Assembly: GCA_900291925.1 (NCBI GenBank) | Contig: UWYS01000009.1 | Coordinates: forward strand, 434,001-498,000 | Source of the DNA: Thecaphora thlaspeos | Lineage: Eukaryota > Basidiomycota > Ustilaginomycetes > Urocystidales > Glomosporiaceae | Direction: 5' to 3' | Length of the DNA: 64,000 nucleotides | Shown: positions 1 to 11,400 of the stretch, one piece after another | How positions within the stretch are numbered: position 1 is the stretch's first letter | How the letters are laid out: each line of letters begins with the position of its first letter | Position numbers and translations under genes: made by a program | The notes under the pieces: model-generated | Seen by the model: only the letters and a program-made list of their open reading frames with translations | What the model was told of the DNA's origin: nothing | Databases searched by the model: none

Positions 1-44
1 AGGCTGAGAACAGGAAGTGGACCATCATGGCCATCTTTGAGTGA
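1..44 (+). CDS. Possible 3' exon fragment of a gene cut by the window edge
   Basis: The first bases read in one frame as AENRKWTIMAIFE and then TGA at 42-44. The same spot also carries a good 5' splice site (GTGAGTG from base 41), so this is either the end of a protein or the end of an internal exon continuing past an intron. The peptide is too short to identify. I cannot say which reading is right, or whether it is coding at all. Confidence 0.25.
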   Translation, partial: AENRKWTIMAIFE

Positions 45-527
45 GTGTATGCTGTGGCCGGAGGGAGCTAGAGAGAAGCGCTGGAAAGACGCACCGACTG
101 ACACCATGACGCTTGCTTTCCCTTGCTCGCTGCGCTCCGCCGTTTCTGTCTGCTTTCTTCTCATCTGCGCAGCCGCATGTTTGGCCGATGGGAGCTCTGA
201 GGCGGCTGTTCGCCATAATGCAAAGTGTCAGGCCCGTATGCACTTGGAGCCATGCTTATGGCGCCGACGTATGTGGGGTATCTGCGAGCGAGCGTCGCCT
301 GCGGCCCGCGGCTGCCAAGTGGGCCGGCCAGGCGGCGCGGGGAATAAAGGGGGCGATGTGCGATGGAGGTTGGCGCGAGAATTTTGCCGCGTCCGTCGGT
401 GGCGGACCAACGATGTGCCTCGCCACCTCACCTCGTCACCTCCATCACAGACCACCACGTCTCGCCTATCCTTCCTTCACAAGCGACGCTCCCTCTACAT
501 GGTCCTCTCGTCGATCACGTGCAGCCC
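45..527. other. Intergenic or intronic stretch upstream of the F-box gene
   Basis: I see no convincing coding signal here. ORFs in several frames overlap without recognisable domains. The right part is probably promoter and leader of the gene starting at 528. Confidence 0.4.
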
Positions 528-2068
528 ATGACGCAAGGCGACCACGATGGCGTCTGCAGCGTTAGCTCTACCCTCTCTTCGCTCTCCCTCTCTTCGCTCT
601 CCCTCTCTCCCACTCCCACTCCCACTCCCATCGGCTCGTACCCGCGTTTGCCACTGGAGGTTCTAGAATACATCATCTCTCTCCTCGCACCCGATGCCGT
701 AGCAGGAGACCCCGTCACGCAACGTACGCTGGTGCGACTCAGCGGCGTTAGCAGGCTGGTACGACACTGGAGCTTCCAAGCGCTCTTCACCGTCTTGGTG
801 TTGCCGCGCCATGTGAGGGATTTCAGAAAGTGGTACGCCCGTATGCGCTCGGCGATGCCGCCGTTCTCTTTTGCAGGGTATACGAGGGGTCTCTTTTGTG
901 CACTCGATGATGTGAGTGTGCTCCCACCTCCTTCTCGCCGCGTGCCATGATGTTGCTTGACAAGAGAGGAGGCGCTGACACCACGAAAAACGATGATGCG
1001 ATGCCGCCATGCCATGGGACGACGTAGATCTCGCGCCTCACCACCTTTTCGGCAGGATGGGACAACGAGATGCTGCGTATGCTCCACTATGCCGGTCCAT
1101 CCTTGACCTACCTCTCACTATGGCGGTCCGAATCCACCGCGCTCCTCCGCGATCCCGGCCAAGTTCGAGCCGCCCACCGACTGGGCAAGCAACAGGCTCC
1201 GTGGAGTTGGGGTTCGGGTGGGCTGATCGAGCTCGATTCCGACCTCGCCACTACCCCTTCTTCTTCCACCGACGCCACCCAGCCCACCAGCCGCGATGGA
1301 GCTCTGTACACCCCACAGGAACTCTCCGAGATGCCCAACTGGCTACGAGCCGAAATCGCCTCGTCGGATCCACAGGACGTGACGAAACGACATAAAGCCC
1401 ACCTCGTCCCCACGCTACCGCCACCTTCGCGTCTCAACGGCTGTCGACCGAGGTACATCAGCATAATGCTCTCCCTTCCCCTCTACGAACACGAGGATCC
1501 AGCTCTGTTCGCCATGATGTCGATCTGGAGTAGGGTGGAGGAGTTGGACATCTACGTCCCCACCCCGGCGCAGGTTGACAAGTGTCTGAGGTTGGTCGTG
1601 TCGCTGCATAGGAGTCCCGTGCGGTGGTTGAGAGTGAGCACTTGTCATGCCAGCCTGGTATTGCTCAAAGCACCCTTTCCCCGGTCGGAGAGGAGGCAGG
1701 AAGAAGCGACGAGCATGTCGAGAAGGGACCGAAGTCATCACACAACACATCCATCACCACCAGCAGGCGAGGCGGAGATCAACATCATCAAGATCCTCTC
1801 TGACTTTCTAGCCCGCGACCATCTCAATGCTACGCTCATCAACGAGTTTACAGGCCACCACCTGGGCGACTGCGAGACGCTCGAACGAGTCTTCCTCCAG
1901 GCCGTCCAACTCCGCACAGGGCTAGAGCAGCAGGAGCTGGAACGAAGCTTCCGAATCACCTTTTCGCAGGACAATCAGCAGAAGTGGGGAAAGTTCAAGG
2001 ATAGGTTGGGGGATTTCGCGCAGAGGGTAGAGGGGAGGGGAGACGGAGCGTGGGAGGTCCTCTCGTAG
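528..2068 (+). CDS. F-box-like protein
   Basis: Two exons (528-911 and 1028-2068) give a 474-residue protein. The intron 912-1027 starts GTGAGT and ends TAG, and joins in phase to read DDISRLTTFSAGWDNEML. After a Ser/Thr/Pro-rich leader, an F-box-like segment begins around residue 40 (YPRLPLEVLEYIISLL), followed by a hydrophobic stretch and a region with leucine-rich character (MLHYAGPSLTYLSLW). F-box proteins usually act as substrate adaptors of SCF ubiquitin ligases by binding Skp1. The substrate is unknown. The start at 528 is the first ATG in frame close to the F-box; an earlier in-frame ATG exists at 363. The fold assignment rests on pattern recognition only. Confidence 0.6.
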
Positions 2069-2437
2069 TGTCGTCATCCTCGGCGGTCGGCTGGTCAGTC
2101 GGTCTGTAGGTCGCAAGAGGGCGCAAGGTTGGAGTGGGAAGGTAGCTAAGGAGTAGTACTGCTTCGTGTTGTCCCGCTTGCGGGAACGAAAACGTAGATC
2201 GTGGTGGTGATCGTCATCGTTGATCAGTCTATGAAAGAGCCGGACCGTGTGCGAACGTGAGAAGTGAAGTGTATGAGGTCCGTATCGTGATGCTGTTGTA
2301 TCGTTCGTGAATCTATGCCCAACACTGCTTCCTCTCTCCCTCGAGGGACGCCCCATATGCGCTGCGCCGCTTCTCGTCGACGTCCGAGGCGATGCCTACG
2401 AGGTCATCAGTGGCAAGACTGCCTCGCCGGCGTTTTT
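2069..2437. other. Convergent intergenic region
   Basis: This lies between the ends of two converging genes and should hold both 3' untranslated regions. I see no further gene. Confidence 0.5.
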
Positions 2438-3850
2438 CTAGTCCTTCCACACCGTCGCCCCGCTGCCAATGACGAGGAGGACGAGGACGATCGAGACGGT
2501 CCAGATGGTCCAGAGCGCCATGCACTGGAACCGGGCGCGGGAGCGGGCCCGCCTCCGCTCGCGCCTCCTCGTCGCCAGGTCCGCATTGTACGACGGCAGC
2601 AACACCGGTCCCGCCAGACGGCGATAGCCATACGGATCCGAGGGGTCCGCATCGCTCAGCGATGTAGAGGTCGACGAGGTCATCATTTTGCTCAGGTACG
2701 AGACGCGTTGTGCCTGCTGCTGCAACTGCCCTTGCGCCTGCGATTGCGGCACGCTAAAGGTACCGTACGTGCCTGTGCCAGCCGAAGTCGAAGCGCCGGC
2801 TTTGTCGTCGCCGCTTCCGCCACTGCCTTTCGGTGGGGGAAGAACGAGGGGTTCGGCAAGCGAGTTTCTCTGCGAGGCAGGTATCACGCCCTGACCACTC
2901 TTCAGCCTATCGACAATCTGCCTCGTCAGTGCATCGTCCTCCGCCTCTTCGTTCAGCAGCCGCCTTTCGTACGGCCCGGCAAAGATATTGGTAGCCTTGT
3001 CGATCCAGCCGCCGACGGTGTGTAGAGGCTTGGTAATGCAGTGCAGTGAAAGGCGTCGATCGCCATTCGCAGAGCCGTCTCCGTCGTTATACGAGCCGTC
3101 GCCGAGCATCTTGGAGCCCGACGGCGTGGTTGGGTGTGGGAAGGGGAACGAGGTCAGGACCTTGCTGTTCGGTCTGCTGCTTTCAGGAAACGCGGGGAGG
3201 CGGAGCCCAACTTCGCGGCTGCCACCGCCGTCAAGAGGCATGCCTGTGATAGTAGTCTTTGGCCGCGCACCTGCGTCGGTCACGCTGCCGAGATGATGCT
3301 GACGAGTTGGCTTGGACGAGGTATCCGTGGCCGTCGTCGTCGGCATGCCGTTGGATTTGACTGGCACGGCAGCCGAGGTTGCAGCTGCCTGGAAGTGTCC
3401 CATGGTCGCAGCCCTGGAAGGCGGGCGAGAGCAGGCCTCCGAAGGCGAGGGGCTGTCGATCTCGGTAAGAATGCGGCTGCTGAGTCGCCTCTGTCCGCGC
3501 TTGGCCGCGTCCGACAAGATAGCCTCGTCTTTGCTCTTGCAAGACCTGGCCGACGTGCCGCCAAAGGATGCTGATGAGGCGGTGCAAGTAGGCGGCACTG
3601 AGACTGGCTTCTCGGAAGTCTTGCTTGGGCTATTTCTGGCCATGGAGGGGCTTCGCGTGGAAGCAGAGCGCTGCTGCTGCTGCGGCTGCTGTCGCTCATT
3701 TGACGGTGAGGGGAATCGCGCCACCGAGGCGGGGCGGATGTTGTAGCGAGAATTTTGGTTTTGTCTGTCCAGGATGACAGACCTGGGATGCTGCTGCTGT
3801 GATTGGGGCTGCGTCACGGTCACCCTGGGGTTTGTAGGGTGGTCTGTCAT
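2438..3850 (-). CDS. Ser/Gln-rich protein with a C-terminal membrane anchor
   Basis: A single 470-residue ORF. The first two thirds are low complexity, rich in Ser, Pro, Gln and Thr with short polyglutamine runs. A more ordered patch follows near residues 270-320 (ITKPLHTVGGWIDKATNIF). A strongly basic run (RRRERRRARSRAR) then directly precedes a hydrophobic helix at the very C-terminus (WTIWTVSIVLVLLVIGSGA). This layout is that of a tail-anchored or single-pass protein with most of its chain in the cytosol. No known family was recognised. A plausible acceptor (CCCTGCAG) lies about 13 nt upstream of the ATG, so a 5'UTR intron is possible. Confidence 0.65.
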   Translation of the reverse strand: MTDHPTNPRVTVTQPQSQQQHPRSVILDRQNQNSRYNIRPASVARFPSPSNERQQPQQQQRSASTRSPSMARNSPSKTSEKPVSVPPTCTASSASFGGTSARSCKSKDEAILSDAAKRGQRRLSSRILTEIDSPSPSEACSRPPSRAATMGHFQAAATSAAVPVKSNGMPTTTATDTSSKPTRQHHLGSVTDAGARPKTTITGMPLDGGGSREVGLRLPAFPESSRPNSKVLTSFPFPHPTTPSGSKMLGDGSYNDGDGSANGDRRLSLHCITKPLHTVGGWIDKATNIFAGPYERRLLNEEAEDDALTRQIVDRLKSGQGVIPASQRNSLAEPLVLPPPKGSGGSGDDKAGASTSAGTGTYGTFSVPQSQAQGQLQQQAQRVSYLSKMMTSSTSTSLSDADPSDPYGYRRLAGPVLLPSYNADLATRRRERRRARSRARFQCMALWTIWTVSIVLVLLVIGSGATVWKD

Positions 3851-4403
3851 ATCTGACTATTCTGCAGGGCAGAGCGGAGCACTGCCGTCTATGGAGAGAT
3901 TGGCGAGAGCCGATTCGAAGGGTCGAGGCGAAACGGTGTGCTGATAAACGGCGACTAGGTGGATGAGAGCGAGAAGGACAAGGGCGAAGAGGATGCAGGA
4001 GGCGTGGACGTGGCGAGTGCTAGTTGCCCGTGTGAAGCGTTCAGTAGATTGCCTGTGTTTGGAATGTAGAGTGGTGTGCGGACTGGCGAAGGAGACGGTA
4101 GCGGCCGTTAGAGGGGAAAGAGGAAGGACGACATGGCCTTGTCCTCTTGATAGCAATCGGTCGAACGAGGCGCGGGAGGAAGACCGAAAGGAGGGCTCAG
4201 GTTTCGACGGCCGGACGACTCTGAATGGCGCTCAGGGGAAGGCGGGACGTCGGTCGTTGGAGCAAGAGGGGCCGTAGAGGGCCAGGCGCAACGCGACAGA
4301 ATATGGGGTCGTCGGAGGTGGCGCAGCCCTGCGAAAGTGCTCTCGGAGACAAAAGCAGATAGGGGTCCGGGACAGTAAGCGGGCGAGCGGGCGAGCCGAC
4401 AGA

Positions 4404-4514
4404 GGAAGGAAGGAAGGAAGGAAGGATGATGATGGTGATGGTGATGGAGATGGTGATGGAGATGGTGATGGTGATGGTGATGGTGATGGTGATGGTGATG
4501 GTGATGGTGATGGA
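4404..4514. repeat. AAGG run followed by a (GATGGT)n microsatellite
   Basis: About five AAGG units at 4404-4425 are followed by roughly 90 bases of GATGGT/GATGGA repeats. Translated on the minus strand this gives artificial His or Ile-Thr runs, which explains long spurious ORFs there. Confidence 0.9.
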
Positions 4515-4564
4515 GGTCAAGGTGACGAGGCGTGGTGGGCCAGGGCGAGCGTGGGCGAAGCTCG

Positions 4565-4584
4565 CCCCCCCCCCCCCCCCCCCC
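4565..4584. repeat. Homopolymer run of 20 C
   Basis: An uninterrupted run of 20 cytosines. Its exact length is uncertain in any assembly. Confidence 0.85.
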
Positions 4585-4929
4585 TGCCCGCCTCTGCCCC
4601 CTTTTCCGCCTTGTCGACACCTCGAAATCACATCACAAAAAACCGGGGCCCGCATGGGACCCTTTTGACCTTTTCCACGAAAGCGGAGTGGGGAAGGGGC
4701 GTATCTGGTGACGTTCCGATGCAGGGCCATCGCTCGCACGCATTCATTTCTGGCTCGCCAATTTGGCGGCCCGATCTAAACAGCCCAAGATCGCGCGCGG
4801 ACACGCGTCACTGATTAACAAGAGAGCCCGATTTAAAATATTCCGACGTGGCCGATCAACTACCCGATTCAAAACGCTCGGTCTGGAGGGACCATGTCAT
4901 GTTCGCCGCGGCCGTGGGTGCGCCAGCGG

Positions 4930-5066
4930 GTCTCGCGCGAGTAACAAGCGGTCACTGACGCGTCGCATGAACGCGCCCGCGTCCGACAGATGCGTCTCGC
5001 GCGGGTAAATAAGGCAGCACACCTGATCCCGATTAGGACGAGACTGTTTGTTTATTCGCGCGAGAC
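4930..5066. promoter_or_regulatory. Three copies of a GTCTCGCGCGRGTAA-like element
   Basis: Copies lie at 4930-4944 (+), 4994-5008 (+) and 5052-5066 (inverted, one base different). The core CTCGCGCGAG is a perfect 10-bp palindrome in the first and third copies. The spacing is about 60 bases. ACGCGT hexamers (the yeast MCB core bound by MBF) occur nearby at about 4804 and 4958. Function is unknown. The nearest start codon is that of the membrane-anchored protein at 3850, which is far away. Confidence 0.4.
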
Positions 5067-5445
5067 GCGCCGGCGCCGGCACTACGCACCTGGTCCAGTC
5101 GCATACCTAGCGGTGAGATTCTTGATGAAATTGTGCAGGGGGTAGAATACATACATAGAGACAGCTATGAACAAATGTATAAGGTGGCTGTCGACGATGG
5201 GGCCGTGTAGATCACGATAAGGACCTCCAATTCGACGCGGAAGTCCGGGTGCAGACGCAGCAGAACGCACAGCGCAGACTGCAAACAACAAGCGGGGCAG
5301 ACGAAAGCGCAAACGGGAGACATTTCTATGGGCGAGATAGAGAAGGGCGGCAGAAGCGTTTTACGGAACAGATGATACGGACGGGGAAACAACGATGGAA
5401 GAGAGTGGGTCACTGTCTTTGGTGGGGTAGCTGGAGGGCAGCTAC

Positions 5446-8400
5446 TCAAGCCCGGCCGGTGTTGAGCACCATGGCGAGGAGCGCCACTGAGCGATGCGGT
5501 GAGGAAGCAAGGGGAAGGAGGAATGGGTCAGTCGCTGTTGGCTCGCATCATAACATGGCGAGATCTCGACGGGCGTCGTCGTCGGCGCCGTGGCCCCCAC
5601 GGATACTCACTTCGAAGGTACAGACCGTACTTGACCTGGCGCCACCAGGCGGCGCGCGGGTTGTACTCGAGGTCGTCTGCCAGCTCGTTATTCTTGGGGA
5701 GCGGGTGGAGGACGATCGTGGTCGGCTTGCACTTGGAGAGGGCGGCGTTGTCGACGACGTAGCTGTCCTTGACGGCCTCATATTCGGCCAGGTCGGCGAA
5801 ACGCTCGCGCTGCACCCGCGTCACGTAGAGGACGTCGGTCTTGGCGAGAATTTCGTCGGTCAGCTGGTTCGACTCGTACTGCTGAATGCTGCGCTGCGCC
5901 ACCTGTGCCTTGACGCTGTCGGGCATGCGCAGCGACTCGGGGCTGACGTAGTACACCGTCACGCCGTACAAACACAGCAGCTGCACCAGGCTGTGGACAG
6001 TGCGGCCGTGCTTGAGGTCGCCCACCATGGTGATCGTCAGGCCAGCGACCGTGCCCATCTCCTCGCGGATGGCGAACACGTCAAGCAGCGCCTGGGTCGG
6101 GTGCTCGATCGACGACTCGCCTCCCGAGATGACGGGGACGGGCGAGTACTTGGCCGCCAGGTGGACGCTGCCCGCCGTCGGGTGGCGCATCACGACCGCG
6201 TCGGCGTAGCAGCCCAGCGTGCGGACCGTGTCAGGGATCGACTCGCCCTTGGTGACCGACGACTTCTCCGGCTGAACCTTGATGACCTGTCCGCCGAGGC
6301 GCAGCATGGCCGCCTCAAACGAGCACGATGTCCGTGTCGACTCCTCGTAGAACAGCGTCGCGAGGACGCGGCCCTTGAGCAAGTCGACGGAGCCCTGACG
6401 CTCGACCGCCACGTGCATCTCGCCGGCGGCCGAGAAGAGTGCGTGCAGGTCCTCGCGGCTGAACTGACTGACGCTGAGGATGTGTCGACGCGAGAACGTG
6501 GGGTGGTAGACGGCTGATCGGATCGAGGGCAAGGGGCCGATGGACGTGAGCGCCGACGACGACGTCGAAGCGAGCTGCTGCTGATGCTCGCTTCCCATCA
6601 GGGTCGACATGATGCTGCCGCGCGGCTGGGCATCGACGGCTCCGAGCACGGGCGACTTGGACGACATCGACAGCGAGAGCAGGGTTGGCGACGAAGGCGG
6701 CTCATGGGGCGAGAAGGCCTGGGCGGCGGCGACGCGGCCCTCGTGGGAGAACGAGACGCGGCGGGCCGCCACTTTGGACTGCTTGGCCACAGTTTGGGCC
6801 TGGCTGCTGACGTTGGAGCCGAGCGTGGTGTCCGACATCACCTCGCCGTCGATCAGCACCGTCTTGCCCTTGTAGATGACGCGGTGGACCGAGCCGACTG
6901 TCGCGCGTGACTCGAGCGGCGACCAGTAAGCGCGCTTGGCGAACGCGCTGGGCCGGTCGATGTCGACCTCGACCTGGGTGTCGGGCTGCGCCTGGATGCT
7001 AAAGATCTCGCGAGGCTTGGTGTAGAGGCGGAGAAGGATGTCGTCGATCGTCATCCTGCGCTCGTTGACGGCGTCGAGCAGCAGCAGCAGCGCCTCCTCG
7101 ACACCGGACATCGGCGAGGCGGTCTGGCCGAGCTCGGTAGCGAGCTGGTACGGGGTGCTGCCGATCGAGAAGGCGTCGATGTCCTCGAGGTGTTCCCAGA
7201 GCGCCTTGGAGTCGTCGGCCGTCGGCAGGCAGGTTGCCTGCGGGAACATCTCGGTGGTGAAGAAGAGACCGTAGACGGTGACGTCGCAGGTGACCTTGAG
7301 GCCCTTGGCCTTGCTGAGCGCGATCAGTTGGATGTCGTCACGCGAGAGGACGTTGGTGACGTGAATGCTGCGGCTGTGCAGGCTGGCAAGCAGCAGCAGC
7401 GAGGCCAGGTCGGTGTTGCGCGCGTCGGTGATGATCGGCATGTCGGCGGGCCACGAGGCAAAGTGGGACGCGACGGCCGCGGCCTTGCTGACGTTGGGGC
7501 CGAGGCCGTTGAACGAGACGAGCAGCGAGCGGGTCCTCTCCGAGAGGTCCTCGACCTGCTCGACGTTGGCCGCGGTGGCGGAGAGGCCGAGCGAGACATC
7601 GCAGTGAGCTGCGCCCTCAATCTTACCCTCAGCGGTGGCAAGCGAGGTCGGGTCGACGATGCTAGTCGCCAGTCCGACGGGCAGCACCTGAACCGTGGTG
7701 AAGCCACCGGCGATCGAGGCCTTGGTCAGCTCCGCCAGCTCGCGCGCTCCGACGGCCGGGTCGGCGATGGTCGGCAGGAAGGCCTGTACGTTGATGAGGC
7801 CGGGGAAGGTAAACGTCGAGTGGCTCGTCTTGTAGTCGACGCTCGAGAGCTCGAAGCCGGAGCCGGACTTGCGATGGCGGGCGAGCGCCTCGACGAAGAG
7901 CTTGGCGTTCTTCACGTTGGTGATGAGCGGGACCGAGCGGTCGATCGCTAGACGCCTGGCGCGGTAGCCCATCGAGGTGTACGACAGCGGACGCCTGTAC
8001 TTGTTCTTGCTCGGCAGCGAGATGAAGAGCGACGACATGCCCGACGTCAGGTGGGTCAGGAGCGAGTAGGCCGACTTGGAGCTCTCCTCAAACTTGCCCT
8101 CGTCGTCCTCGGGGAGCGCCTCGAGGTGAATGACAGGGATCCCCTGCTCGCTGTAGAAGTCGGCAGAGCCGGACGAGCCGTACAGAGTGAAGCCGAGCTG
8201 ATGGAGCGTCCGGACCGTCTGGAGCAGCTCCTGCTTCTCGCTGAACGAGCCGATGCTGAGCAGCACGTTCTTGGTCGGCAGGCGGATGCCAGAGGCGATC
8301 ATCGCCTTGAGGTAGGCCTCGTACTTGTCGCGGCCGAAGCAGGCGACCTCTCCGGTCGAGGCCATCTCGACGCCGAGGATCGGGTCGGCTCCCGCCAGCC

Positions 8401-11400
8401 GGCTGAAGCTGAACTGGGGGACCTTGACGCCGACATAGTCCTTCGGCAGGCTGACCTTGGGGTAGGCCTCGACGGGCAAGTCGAGCATCACCTCGGTCGC
8501 CATCTGGATCGCGTCGACGCCCGTCACCTTGCTGACAAAGGGGAACGAGCGGGCGGCGCGGACGTTGCACTCGATGACCTTGATATCGTTGTTCTTGGCG
8601 ATGAACTGGATGTTGAAAGGTCCGGTGACGTGGAGCGACGCGGCGATCTGCGACGTCGCCACCTCGATCCGGCGGATGGTCTCCGGGTCGAGGTCCTGCG
8701 GCGGAAGGATCAGGGTCGCGTCACCCGAGTGGACGCCGGCGTTCTCGACGTGCTCCGAGATGTAGTGCATCATCATCTTGCCATCCTTTGCGACGGCGTC
8801 CATCTCGATCTCCTTTGCGCCCTCGAGGTACTTTGTGATGACGACGGGGTGCTCGCGGTTGACAGCGGTGGCCTGCGAGAGGTAGCTGCTGAGGTCCTCG
8901 GGCGAGTAGACCACATTCATCGCAGCGCCGCTGAGGACGTACGAAGGGCGCACGAGGACAGGGTAGCCGAAGCGGGCGCAGGCCTCGTGCGCCTCATCGA
9001 AGCTGGTCAGCTCTTTCCAGAGCGGCTGGTCGACGCCGATCTTGTCGAGCATGCGCGAGAACTTGTAACGGTTCTCGGCCATGTCGATCATCTCGGGCGA
9101 CGTTCCGAGCACCTTGACGCCCTGGCGGTACAGCGGGAGCGCAATGTTGTTGGGCGTCTGACCGCCCATCGAAATGATGACGCCGCTCGATGCCTCGAGG
9201 TCGTAGATGTCCAGGATCGTCTCGAGCGAGATGTTCTCAAAGTACAGGCGGTCGGCCTCGTCGTAGTCGGTCGAGACGGTCTCGGGGTTGTAGTTGACCA
9301 TGATCGTCTTGTAGCCGCGCTGGCGGAGCGTGCGGATCGCGCGGACCGCGCACCAGTCGAACTCGACCGACGAGCCGATGCGATAAACACCAGAGCCGAT
9401 GACCATCAAGCCGCGGTCGGAGAAGCTGACGTCGTGCTCGACGGCGTTGTAGGTGGTGTAGAGGTAGTTGGTGAAGGCGGGGAACTCGGCGGCGACCGTG
9501 TCGATCTGCTTGACGAACGGCATGATGGCGTGCTCCTGCCTCAGCCTGCGGACGGCGAGCTCGGTGCTGTTGAGACACTTGGCCAGCTGGCGGTCCGAAA
9601 AGCCGAGCTGCTTGGCCTGGCGCAGCACGTGCGGCGGGAACTGCGAGGCGCTGTAGGTCGAGAAGACGCCGGCCGCCTTGATCAGGCCCTCGAGCTTGGT
9701 GAGGAACCACCGATCGATCTTGCTCATGTCGTGGATCTTGTCGACGCTGTAGCCCTTAGCGAAGGCGTTGGCGATAGCAAACATGCGCCGGTCGGTCGGG
9801 CTGACGAGCTCCTCGTCGATCTCCGAGTCGCTGGCGTAGTCGTTGCGCCCGAAGCCGTCGAACTGGTAGTCGATCGAGCGGATCGCCTTCTGGATGCTCT
9901 CCTCAAAGGTCCGGCCGATGCTCATCACTTCGCCAACACTCTTCATGCTGCTGCCGAGCTTGGAGCTGACGCGAACAAACTTGCGCAGGTCCCAGCGCGG
10001 GAATTTCGTGACAACGTAGTCGAGCGACGGCTCGAAGCAGGCGCTCGTCTCGCGCGTCACCGAGTTGCGGATCTCGTTGAGCGGGATGTTGAGGCCGAGC
10101 TTGGCGGCGATGAAGGCAAGCGGATAGCCGGTCGCCTTCGAGGCGAGCGCCGACGAGCGCGAAAGGCGCGCGTTGACCTCAATGATGCAGTACTCGCGGC
10201 TATGTGGGTTGAGGGCGTACTGGATGTTGCACTCGCCGACGACGCCGAGGTGACGGATGACGTTGACCGCCGTCGTCCTCAGCATGTTGTAGTCATCGTC
10301 TGAGAGCGTCTGCGACGGCGCGATGACAATCGAGTCACCCGTGTGGATACCAAGCGGGTCGAAGTTCTCCATGTTGCAGACGGTGATGCAGTTGTTGCGG
10401 CAGTCACGCACCACCTCGTACTCGACCTCCTTCCAGCCCTTCATCGACTTCTCGACGAGCACCTGGGGCGAATTGGCAAACGCAGCCGAGCAGAGCTTGC
10501 GCAGCTCGTCCTCGTCCGACGCGAAGCCGGAGCCCAGGCCACCGAGGGCAAACGCGGCGCGGACAATAACGGGGAAGCCGATGGTGCGCGAGGCGGCCAA
10601 CGCTTCCTCCCACGTGTTGGCGGCAGCCGAGGGAGCGCATCGCTCGCCGATCTCCTCCATCGCCCGAGCGAAGAGGTCGCGGTCCTCGGTCGTGATGATC
10701 GTCTCGATCGGCGTTCCAAGGATCTTAACGCCCATCGCCTTGAGGTCCTCCTTGATCTTGATGCCGACGTTGAGCGCCGTCTGTCCGCCAAAGGTGCAGT
10801 AGATGCCGTCGGGACGCTCGTGGCGGATGACATTGAGCACAAACTCGGGCGTGACCGGGACAAAGTAGACCTTGTCCGCGAGGCCGGACGACGTCTGGAT
10901 GGTGGCGATGTTGGGGTTGATCAGCACCGTGTAGATGCCCTCCTCCTTGAGTGCCTTGATGGCCTGCGAGCCGGAGTAGTCAAACTCGCCAGCCTGTCCG
11001 ATGCTGAGACCGCCGGAGCCGAGGAGGAGGACCTTGCGGACGTTGACGCGCGGGTTGGCCGCGGCGTGCTCGGCGTGGATGCCGCCGGGGAAGACGACGG
11101 GCGGCAGCAGCGCCTGCGAGGGGGGCGCGGCCTTGACGGCGACACAGTCGACGACGCTGCGGATGAAGACGTCGAAGAGGTACTCGGTATCACGCGGTCC
11201 CGGCATGCTTTCCGGGTGGAACTGAACGCTAAAGAAGGGCCCCTCCGAGCTGTAGATGCCCTCGTTGGTCCCGTCATTGGCGTTGACAAACAGCTCGTGC
11301 CAGCCCTGCTGCAGCGAGGCGGCCTTGACGGCATAGCCGTGGTTCTGCGAGGTAATGTAGCAGCGCCCGCTGATCTGATCGGTACAGGGGATGTTGTGGC

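Larger units (their letters stand above)
3851..5445. other. Intergenic region with simple repeats and a short-palindrome cluster
   Basis: It sits between the 3' end of the CAD gene and the start of the membrane-anchored protein, both on the minus strand, so the left part is promoter for the latter. It contains a hexanucleotide microsatellite, a 20-base C run and three copies of a CTCGCGCGAG-like element, described separately. A 99-codon minus-strand ORF (3857-4156) with one hydrophobic segment is not accepted as a gene. Confidence 0.5.

Noticed and set aside
3857..4156. 99-codon minus-strand ORF with one hydrophobic segment
   Set aside because: It ends in sequence that looks like an intron acceptor just upstream of the next gene's start, is otherwise unremarkable in composition, and is more likely leader or intron than a gene.
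4108..4739. Minus-strand ORFs with long His or Ile-Thr runs
   Set aside because: The runs are direct translations of the GATGGT microsatellite.
8051..10303. Long plus-strand ORFs opposite the CAD gene (also 10343-12325)
   Set aside because: They are antisense shadows of a GC-rich gene; the minus strand encodes clearly conserved CAD domains.
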